Shown here one piece after another: positions 58,081 through 64,000 of a stretch of DNA of 64,000 bases. A program made the translations under genes and the position numbers. Numbering within the stretch: position 1 is the stretch's first letter; every line of letters starts with the position of its first letter. Under the pieces are notes generated by a model. It did no database searches. It worked only from the letters and a program-made list of their open reading frames with translations, and was not told the origin of the DNA. This DNA comes from Mycobacterium intermedium (lineage in GTDB: Bacteria; Actinomycetota; Actinomycetes; Mycobacteriales; Mycobacteriaceae). Location of the stretch: positions 1-64,000 of the forward strand of contig NZ_MVHT01000005.1 in assembly GCF_002086275.1 (NCBI RefSeq). The letters are read 5' to 3'.

Positions 58081-59172
58081 ATGCAATCAACACGCGTACC
58101 TCCGCCTCGATTGGTGAAACTGGTTGACCGCCTTCGGTATAACCTCTATCGCCTCCATCAGCGACTCGTTCCCCCGCCCGCCGCGATGGTGGAACTCATT
58201 CTTGCGGGCTGGACGTCTCAGGCCATCGAAGCCGCCGCGGAACTGGGTGTTGCCGACGCACTAGTCGCCGGCCCGATGCAGCCCGACGATCTTGCGGCCA
58301 AGATAGGTGCCGATCCCGATGCGCCGAGCCGACTGCTGCGAGCGTTGTGCAGTCGTGGTGTATTCCGCCGACGGACGGACGGCTCGTATGCCCTCACTCC
58401 GCTCGCGGCCACGCTGCGGACCGATGCTGCGGGCTCGATGAACGCGGCCGCGCGCTATTACGGATCGCCACAGCACCGCGAGCATTGGAGCATGCTTGCC
58501 GAGTCGGTCAGAACCGGTAGGGCGAGCATTCCGCGCCTGCGTGGCAAGGAATTCTTCGCCTACCTCGAAGATGACCCTTACCTGGCAGAGCTCTTCAACG
58601 GCGCGATGACCAGCATCTCGGAGATGGCGGAGCTGCCCGTGGTCGCCGCCTATGACTTCACGCCGTACCGCATGATCATGGACGTCGGCGGCGGACACGG
58701 ACGTTTGTTGGCCGCGATTCTGACGGCCGTGCCGGCCGCTCGCGGCGTGCTCTTCGAGATTCCCGACGTCGTCCCCGGAGCGCAGTCGCTGCTACGCAAA
58801 CTCGGTGTGGCAGAACGAATTCAGATCGAGACAGGGTCGTTCTTCGACGGCGTCCCGGCAGGAGCCGACCTTTACTTCCTGAAACACATCATCCACGACT
58901 GGCCCGACGACCAGGCCGTGACGATCTTGCGGAATGTGCGCGCCGCCGGCGGCGCCGACGCCAGGGTGGTGCTGGCCGAATTGGTGATTCCCGACCACGA
59001 CCGCGACTTTGTCGGCAAGTGGGCCGACCTCGAGATGTTGTTGGGTCTGGACGGCAGCCGGGAGCGCACCGAGGACGAGTACGGCACGTTGCTCGCAACC
59101 GCCGGGTTCAAGATGACCCGGGTGATTCCGACGGCGTCGCCATACAGCCTGATCGAGGCTAGGGCGGCCTAG
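58081..59172 (+). CDS. SAM-dependent O-methyltransferase (Methyltransf_2 type)
   Basis: A 363-residue small-molecule O-methyltransferase of the hydroxyneurosporene/caffeate type. The N-terminal dimerisation domain is about 35-125, and the SAM-binding motif DVGGGHGRLLAAIL is near residue 201. LKHIIHDWPDDQAVTILRNV contains the catalytic His. The family methylates phenolic or polyketide hydroxyl groups; several M. tuberculosis paralogues occur elsewhere, and the substrate here is unknown. Controlled, by position, by the divergent TetR. Confidence 0.88.
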   Translation: MQSTRVPPPRLVKLVDRLRYNLYRLHQRLVPPPAAMVELILAGWTSQAIEAAAELGVADALVAGPMQPDDLAAKIGADPDAPSRLLRALCSRGVFRRRTDGSYALTPLAATLRTDAAGSMNAAARYYGSPQHREHWSMLAESVRTGRASIPRLRGKEFFAYLEDDPYLAELFNGAMTSISEMAELPVVAAYDFTPYRMIMDVGGGHGRLLAAILTAVPAARGVLFEIPDVVPGAQSLLRKLGVAERIQIETGSFFDGVPAGADLYFLKHIIHDWPDDQAVTILRNVRAAGGADARVVLAELVIPDHDRDFVGKWADLEMLLGLDGSRERTEDEYGTLLATAGFKMTRVIPTASPYSLIEARAA

Positions 59173-59181
59173 CAAACCGGG

Positions 59182-60015
59182 CTAGGTATGTCTCGGCTTA
59201 AACGCCTCGGCCGGTTGGCCCAGAGCCTGCGCCGAACTGGTGCCCAGCGGCCCGTGCTGGTCGAACAGGATGGCGCTGCCGGTGGCAACTCCGGCGGTGC
59301 CAAGGTGAGTCTGGGCGGCCAGGCCGATGTAGTCGCCGTCCGGCAACCGACTGGCGGTGACCGTGTAGTCGGCGTTGATATAGCGTAATCCGCCTGTGCC
59401 CCAATGGGTTAGCGAACTCGTCACATCACCCACGAACGCCAGGCGGGTGAACGGCGTCAAGGGATGCCCCTCCACCAGGGGGCGGAACAACCGCGTCCAG
59501 GCGAACTTCTGCGAATGGGTCTGTTCCCACTCGCCCGCAGCGATACCAGGATGGCCATCCTTCGTGGCGCCGTATCCCCAGATCAGAAACGGCATATCCG
59601 CCGGGAAACCTTCGGAGTTGCTCGGCAGGGGTGGCATCTCTGCGGGCGCCGACCACACCTCTCCGCCGGGATCCTCACCTCGTCGCAGGAACAGCGCGCT
59701 GGCCCGCGCTACGGTCTTGCCGTGCTGCACCAGAGTGCCGTCGACGAGTTTGATGCGCCGGCCTTCCCGTTGTACCGAGGTCCGAAGTTGGACCGGCTCC
59801 AACAGAACCGGACGCAGCAGGTCGACGGTGAAGCGGGCGGGTTGCATGTCCGCATCCACACCGGACTGCTCGATTCCCCAACCCAAGAGGCCGCCGACGA
59901 TCTGACCGCCCATCGCCGCGCCCCACGGCCCCCGGGTCGTGTCGCTCGGAACGTAGGAGTCTCCGTCTACGGTGAAGAACGGCTCGGGCGTCAAGGCGAC
60001 ATCGTCGATCGTCAC
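59182..60015 (-). CDS. Acyl-CoA thioesterase (TesB-like, double hot-dog)
   Basis: A 277-residue thioesterase-superfamily protein with two hot-dog halves. TRGPWGAAMGGQIVGGLLGWGIEQ holds the first active-site helix and RLAFVGDVTSSLTHWGTGGLRYINADYT lies in the second half (both quoted in part; about 33-56 and 205-230). GTG 60015 is preferred over GTG 60033 because TATCGT ends six bases upstream. It is followed on the other side by the crotonase gene read first (27 bases apart), so the two form an operon. Confidence 0.82.
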   Translation of the reverse strand: MTIDDVALTPEPFFTVDGDSYVPSDTTRGPWGAAMGGQIVGGLLGWGIEQSGVDADMQPARFTVDLLRPVLLEPVQLRTSVQREGRRIKLVDGTLVQHGKTVARASALFLRRGEDPGGEVWSAPAEMPPLPSNSEGFPADMPFLIWGYGATKDGHPGIAAGEWEQTHSQKFAWTRLFRPLVEGHPLTPFTRLAFVGDVTSSLTHWGTGGLRYINADYTVTASRLPDGDYIGLAAQTHLGTAGVATGSAILFDQHGPLGTSSAQALGQPAEAFKPRHT

Positions 60016-60021
60016 GGCAAC

Positions 60022-60027
60022 ACGATA
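60022..60027 (-). promoter_or_regulatory. -10 element TATCGT for the thioesterase (leaderless type)
   Basis: Read on the minus strand, TATCGT ends six bases before GTG 60015 and decides between two in-frame GTG starts. Confidence 0.4.
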
Positions 60028-60042
60028 GGACACCCGGTCGCG

Positions 60043-60816
60043 TCAGCGGCCTTGCCAGTCGGGCTTGCGCTTCTCCCGCCACGCGCGAAAACCTTCGGCC
60101 AGGTCCTGGGTGGCCCCAACGACCCGGCGCATGGTCTCGCCGAAGCGGACCGACTCGATCCAACCCATGTTGGCGCTTCGCCACGCCACCTCCTTGGTGG
60201 CGCGCTGGGCCAGAGGCGCCGCAGCGGTGAGGGTTTGGGCCCACTTTCGGGCCTCGGCCTGCAGGTCTTGGGGTTCCACCAGCTTCCACACCAGGCCAAT
60301 TTCCAGAGCACGCTCGGCGCTGATCGGTTGCCCGGTCAGCAGGAGTTCCATCGCGTGCGCCCAGCGCACCCGTTGGGGTAGGCGGATGGCTCCAACGATG
60401 GTGGGCATGCCGAGGAGAACCTCGCGGTACGAAAACGTGGCCTCGGTGCTGGCGATGACGAAGTCGCAGAACAGCACGCCCGTCAACCCGTAGCCGACAC
60501 AGGGACCGTGCACGGCCGCGATCGTCGGCTTGAACAACTCCATCCCGCTCTCGAAGGAGTTGATGGTCGGCTTCTCCCAGAAAGTGCCACCAAAAGTGCC
60601 GACCGCCCCCTCGCCGTCCTTGAGGTCGACTCCGGCGCAATAGACGTCGCCGTTGGCGGTGAGGATTCCGACCCAGGCGTCTTCCTCGTCGCGGAATCGG
60701 TCCCAGGCCGCGTTCAACTCGCGTCGCAGGGCGCCGTTGATGGCGTTGCCGGCTTCGGGGCGGTTGAGGGTGATGGTGGCGATGTGGTCTTCCAGGTTGT
60801 AGCTGACCAGGCTCAT
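60043..60816 (-). CDS. Enoyl-CoA hydratase/isomerase family protein
   Basis: A 257-residue crotonase-fold enzyme. Oxyanion-hole motifs are AGNAINGALR and YCAGVDLKDGEG; the active-site helix is VHGPCVGYGLTGVLFCD and the catalytic-region loop is FSYREVLLGMPT, with a Glu. ATG 60816 (MSLVSYN) is favoured by TACGAT ending seven bases upstream; an ATG at 60825 lies inside that hexamer. The open frame continues upstream to 61551 only as a shadow of the synthetase gene. Confidence 0.88.
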   Translation of the reverse strand: MSLVSYNLEDHIATITLNRPEAGNAINGALRRELNAAWDRFRDEEDAWVGILTANGDVYCAGVDLKDGEGAVGTFGGTFWEKPTINSFESGMELFKPTIAAVHGPCVGYGLTGVLFCDFVIASTEATFSYREVLLGMPTIVGAIRLPQRVRWAHAMELLLTGQPISAERALEIGLVWKLVEPQDLQAEARKWAQTLTAAAPLAQRATKEVAWRSANMGWIESVRFGETMRRVVGATQDLAEGFRAWREKRKPDWQGR

Positions 60817-60823
60817 GGGGTGC

Positions 60824-60829
60824 ATCGTA
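60824..60829 (-). promoter_or_regulatory. -10 element TACGAT for the enoyl-CoA hydratase (leaderless type)
   Basis: Read on the minus strand, TACGAT ends seven bases before ATG 60816, in the 84-base gap with the divergent acyl-CoA synthetase. Confidence 0.4.
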
Positions 60830-60900
60830 GGTTTGTCGGCGGGTCGTCGCGAGTACCGTTGCGCACAGAGGGCGGTCGCCAAGTGATGGAGTAGCGCAAG

Positions 60901-62451
60901 ATGGCTCGCAACACGGCTCACGTAGTAAGGGTTTCGCGCGACCACAACCCGTTCCCGCGGACGGATGTTTCTGTTGACCACAACGGAATTCCGCACTACG
61001 ACGGGTTGCCGGCCACCCTGCTGGACGTGCTTGCCGCGCAGGTCGACCAGCGTCCGGACAGCGAGGCTGTGGTCGAGCTGGGCGCGGGACGGCTGACCTA
61101 CCGACAGCTGTGGGATCGGGCATCGCGGGTTGCCGGTGGGTTGCGTGAGTCTGGCCTCAAGCCCGGTGACCGTGTGGCCGTGCGCCATCCAGCGGGGTTG
61201 AACTGGGTGCTGGCGTTCTGGGGCACGGTGATGGCCGGCGGGGTGGTGGTGGCCGTCAATACGCGGTCGGCTCAGCCGGAGGTCGAGTTCGTGCTGTCCG
61301 ACGCCGGCGCCGAGGTGGACCTGACGCCCGACGCGCCGCTGCCCGACGGCGGACCCTACGTGACCGAGCAACTCGGCCCCACCGACATTGCCGCGTTGTT
61401 CTATACGTCGGGCACCACGGGGCATCCCAAAGGGGTGCCGACCACCCACGCGGCCTTCGTGACCAACACCGAGAACGGCATCCGGTGTCTGAACCAGCCC
61501 AGGGATCTCGGTGCGGGGTTGCGCACCCTCATCTCGGTGCCGTTGTTCCACGTGACCGGCTGCAACTCACAACTTTTGGCGGCCACGCGGCTCGGGGGAG
61601 CGGCGGTGATCATGCCCGCCCTCAACCTCGACGGGCTCATCACCGCTCTGACCGCTGAACGCATCTCGCTCATGGTCACCGTCCCGGCGATCTACTCTCT
61701 GTTGTTGCGGCACAAGGATTTCGCCGCGGCGGACGTGTCCAGCGTCCGTTGGGTCGGCTACGGCGGCGCGCCCATCGCCCCCTCTCTGGTGCGGTCGGTG
61801 AAGGAGGCGTTTCCGCAGGCCACCGTGTTCAACGGGTACGGCATGACCGAAACCGCCTCGCTGATGACCGTGTTGCCCGACGGCGAAGCCATCGAGCACG
61901 CCGACTCGGTCGGTTATGCGGTGCCGTCGGTGGACCTCGGTGTGGTCCCCCTCAATGACGGTTCAAGCGAACTGGTCGGTGAATTGGTGACCCGGGGAGC
62001 CAACGTGACGGCCGGTTATTGGAACCGTCCGGAGGCGACCGAGGCCGCCATCGTCGACGGCTGGCTGCACACCGGCGACGTGGTTCGGGTCGACGACGCC
62101 GGTCGCGTACACATCATCGACCGCATGAAGGACATCATCAACCGGGGTGGCGAGAACATCTCCAGCGTCGAGGTGGAAGCCGCGTTGCTGAGTGCCCCCA
62201 ACGTCGCCGACGCATGCGTGCTCGCCGTGCCCGACGAGGTCATGGGGGAGAAGGTCGGCGCCGTATTGTTCGGCGGCGCAGCCGAAATCGACGTTCCCGC
62301 GGTGCTGGAACACTGCCGCGGCCAGCTTGCCGATTACAAGCTTCCGCAATACATCACGGTGGTCAGCGATGCGCTGCCCCGCAATGCCGGCGGCAAGCTG
62401 CTCAAGGGCCGGCTGCGTGAAGAGGTGCGCTGGGGTCCGCCACTTCGCTGA
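60901..62451 (+). CDS. Acyl-CoA/acyl-AMP synthetase (AMP-binding, FadD-like)
   Basis: A 516-residue adenylate-forming enzyme that activates a carboxylic acid as acyl-CoA or acyl-AMP. The P-loop is LFYTSGTTGHPKGVP near residue 163; NGYGMTETASL and TGDVVRVDDAG bind AMP; NRGGENISSVEVE is the hinge region; PRNAGGKLLKG carries the C-terminal catalytic Lys. Chain length cannot be read. It is divergent from the thioesterase/hydratase pair, suggesting a shared acyl-CoA pathway. GGAG precedes ATG 60901. Confidence 0.9.
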   Translation: MARNTAHVVRVSRDHNPFPRTDVSVDHNGIPHYDGLPATLLDVLAAQVDQRPDSEAVVELGAGRLTYRQLWDRASRVAGGLRESGLKPGDRVAVRHPAGLNWVLAFWGTVMAGGVVVAVNTRSAQPEVEFVLSDAGAEVDLTPDAPLPDGGPYVTEQLGPTDIAALFYTSGTTGHPKGVPTTHAAFVTNTENGIRCLNQPRDLGAGLRTLISVPLFHVTGCNSQLLAATRLGGAAVIMPALNLDGLITALTAERISLMVTVPAIYSLLLRHKDFAAADVSSVRWVGYGGAPIAPSLVRSVKEAFPQATVFNGYGMTETASLMTVLPDGEAIEHADSVGYAVPSVDLGVVPLNDGSSELVGELVTRGANVTAGYWNRPEATEAAIVDGWLHTGDVVRVDDAGRVHIIDRMKDIINRGGENISSVEVEAALLSAPNVADACVLAVPDEVMGEKVGAVLFGGAAEIDVPAVLEHCRGQLADYKLPQYITVVSDALPRNAGGKLLKGRLREEVRWGPPLR

Positions 62452-62572
62452 CCGATTTCGGTGCGGTGCACACGACAAGGTGTCACGCTCGAAATAGCGG
62501 TGTGGCGACCGCTGCGTGGGCTTTGAAGGAGCCGTACTCGGATTCGTGGCTTGGCGTCTCCCCCGTAGGCCT

Positions 62573-62584
62573 CCGAACGTTCGG
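62573..62584. promoter_or_regulatory. Perfect 12-base palindrome upstream of the PE gene
   Basis: CCGAACGTTCGG lies 26 bases before the PE start codon, between the synthetase gene and its ribosome binding site. It could be a repressor operator for the PE/PPE pair; no protein is assigned. Confidence 0.3.
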
Positions 62585-62610
62585 CATGTTCACACAGAAG
62601 GAGCGAGAAG

Positions 62611-63411
62611 ATGTCATTTCTGGTCACACAGCCCGAAGAATTGGCGGCTGCGGCGGGCAAGCTGGGCACGATTGGATCGGCGATGTTCGCCCAGAACGCG
62701 GCGGCCGCGCCGACCACGACGAGCGTTATCCCCGCTGCCGCCGACGAGGTTTCGGCGTTGCAGGCGGCGCAGTTCGCGGCGTACGGCACCCTCTATCAAG
62801 AGCTGAGCGCGCAGGTCTCCGCCATGTACGACATGTTTGTCAACACCTTGAGCGTCAGTGCCGATACCTATGCCGCCGCCGAAAGCGTCAACTCGTCCGC
62901 GGCGGCCTCTCCGTTCTCTGCTGTGACGGGAACTGCTGAGGCCGTGCCGGGGGCCGCCACGCAGAGGGCGCTGTCGGACCTCGCCAACGTTGCGAATATC
63001 GGGGTAGGGAACTGGGCTTCGGCAGCCTCGAACCTGATCGGAATGGCCAATGGCGGTCTGCTTCCCGCGGAGGGGGCCGCAGCCGCCGGCGCGGGTGCCG
63101 AGGGCATGTCGGAACTGGGATCCGTCGCGGAGCCCGCCGCCGCGGGGTCCGTGGGTGGTTCGATGGCTGCCGGCCTCGGCGCCGCGTCTTCGATCGGCGT
63201 GCGGGCGCCATCATGGGCCGGGTCCGCCACTCTGGTGGCAAGCCACGCGCCCGCGCAGGTCGCCGGTTGGACGGCGCCCGCCCCGCCCACAGCTCCGATG
63301 GCGATATTCCCGGGGGCCCCAGGGACATTGGGCACGCGCAGTAACGCGGGCTTTGGCGCGCCACGCTATGGCGTCAAGCCCCTGGTCATGACTGCCGCGC
63401 GGGCCGTCTGA
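62611..63411 (+). CDS. PE family protein with a PPE-SVP-like C-terminal tail (PE27-like)
   Basis: A 266-residue PE protein. Residues 1 to about 95 are a PE domain ([19 protein letters not shown]...). The rest is not PGRS: it is Ala/Gly-rich, then [18 protein letters not shown] and [14 protein letters not shown] near the end, motifs characteristic of PPE-SVP C-termini. M. tuberculosis PE27 (Rv2769c) is similar in size and position. AGAAGGAGCGAGAAG precedes the ATG. It is followed by a PPE gene 38 bases later; such PE/PPE pairs are secreted together by ESX systems. Confidence 0.87.
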   Translation: MSFLVTQPEELAAAAGKLGTIGSAMFAQNAAAAPTTTSVIPAAADEVSALQAAQFAAYGTLYQELSAQVSAMYDMFVNTLSVSADTYAAAESVNSSAAASPFSAVTGTAEAVPGAATQRALSDLANVANIGVGNWASAASNLIGMANGGLLPAEGAAAAGAGAEGMSELGSVAEPAAAGSVGGSMAAGLGAASSIGVRAPSWAGSATLVASHAPAQVAGWTAPAPPTAPMAIFPGAPGTLGTRSNAGFGAPRYGVKPLVMTAARAV

Positions 63412-63449
63412 GTGCAGCCAAATCCCTTCTAGCGAAACGGAATACAGTA

Positions 63450-64000
63450 ATGGATTTTGGAGCTTTGCCCCCTGAGGTCAATTCCGCCCGCATGTACGCC
63501 GGAGCCGGGGCGGCGCCGCTGATGGCCGCCGCGGCCTCGTGGCATGCCATCGCCGCCGAGTTGAGTACGACGGCGGCATCCTTCGAGTCGGTGATCAACC
63601 AACTTGCCACCGAGCAATGGATGGGCCCCGCGTCACTGGCGATGGCCGCCGCGGCCCAACCCTTCATGGCCTGGCTGACCTACACCGCCGAATCCACCGC
63701 ACTTGCCGGCTCACAGGCCACGGCGTCGGCCGCAGCGTTCGAGTCAGCCTTGGCGATGACGGTGCCGCCCGCGGAGGTCGCGGCGAACCGGGCTCTGCTG
63801 GCGGGACTCGTCGCGACCAACATCCTGGGCCAGAACACCCCGGCGATCGCGGCCGCCGAGGCCCACTACGCCGAGATGTGGGCGCAAGACGCGTTGGCCA
63901 TGTACGGATATGCGGCCGCCTCGGCCGTCGCCGGGCGGCTCAACCCGTTGACCCCGCCGGCGCAGATCGCCAACCCGGCCGGAGTCGCCAACCAAGTTGC
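63450..64000 (+). CDS. PPE family protein (PPE44-like), 3' end outside the window
   Basis: The first 183 residues of a PPE protein, beginning [20 protein letters not shown], with NPEVN-type PPE motif [10 protein letters not shown] and WxG-like [15 protein letters not shown] near residue 56. Adjoining the PE gene, it is the usual heterodimer partner. The start resembles M. tuberculosis PPE44 (Rv2770c). No stop occurs before base 64000, so the C-terminal class (SVP or MPTR) cannot be determined. Confidence 0.9.
   Translation, partial: MDFGALPPEVNSARMYAGAGAAPLMAAAASWHAIAAELSTTAASFESVINQLATEQWMGPASLAMAAAAQPFMAWLTYTAESTALAGSQATASAAAFESALAMTVPPAEVAANRALLAGLVATNILGQNTPAIAAAEAHYAEMWAQDALAMYGYAAASAVAGRLNPLTPPAQIANPAGVANQV

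Noticed and set aside
60043..61551. A 502-codon reading of the enoyl-CoA hydratase gene
   Set aside because: Residues before ATG 60816 are antisense to the acyl-CoA synthetase and unlike any crotonase; a -10 hexamer supports the shorter start.

Overview
The window comes from a high-GC, slow-growing Mycobacterium outside the M. tuberculosis complex. The evidence is gene content (PE, PPE and PE_PGRS proteins, efpA, mycothione reductase, the Ltp1/FadE21 pair, PptH/PptT, a MIRU repeat) and near-identical stretches of recalled M. tuberculosis proteins (DapB, GpsI, PptT, RibF, ProS). Gene order follows M. tuberculosis Rv2856 down to Rv2769/Rv2770, in inverse orientation. Rv numbers below are recalled from order and similarity; no search was run.

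Region by region. 1-1.96 kb: a nickel permease (nicT) divergent from a Fur-family regulator, with a nickel-regulator-type operator between them. 1.97-6.3 kb (minus strand): PE_PGRS, alpha/beta hydrolase, mycothione reductase. 6.5-13.7 kb: mqo, a MIRU repeat, ElaA-like acetyltransferase, and a corrin run (chelatase, cobO, cobB, cysG). 13.7-17.2 kb: efpA and proS. 17.2-18.3 kb: ferritin-like DUF4439 protein and a Tat lipoprotein. 18.5-26.3 kb: rimP-nusA-ylxR-infB-rbfA-nrnA-dinF translation/RNA cluster. 26.3-30.5 kb: ugpAEBC importer. 30.6-34.5 kb: echA16, DUF2277, DUF1802, CocE-type hydrolase and a DUF3558-like secreted protein; here M. tuberculosis carries vapBC22, the type III-A CRISPR-Cas locus and other genes, none of which is present. 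34.6-39.7 kb: pptH-pptT-truB, ltp1, fadE21. 40.2-40.8 kb: broken PE_PGRS remnant. 40.8-48.4 kb: mntR/sirR divergent from ribF, then rpsO, lppU, gpsI, pepR and a nitronate monooxygenase. 48.4-56 kb: ald/aldR, an SRPBCC/hydrolase/ferredoxin-reductase run, a GNAT, dapB and two small genes. 56.1-62.5 kb: an apparently lineage-specific block (class III cyclase, TetR, O-methyltransferase, thioesterase, enoyl-CoA hydratase, acyl-CoA synthetase). 62.6 kb to the end: a PE gene with a PPE-SVP-like tail and a PPE gene cut by the window edge.

Regulation visible in the sequence. Three divergent regulator/target pairs carry inverted repeats in the shared space (Fur/nicT, sirR/ribF, aldR/ald), and a fourth is possible (TetR/methyltransferase). 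At least sixteen genes have a TANNNT hexamer ending only 5-8 bases before the start codon, the signature of leaderless mycobacterial transcripts; this fixes several start choices. The strongest leads for a second look are the nickel-responsive Fur/nicT switch, the structured gpsI leader, the lineage-specific acyl/methyl block and the PE protein with a PPE-SVP-like tail. No phage, plasmid, insertion sequence, CRISPR array or tRNA/rRNA gene was seen.
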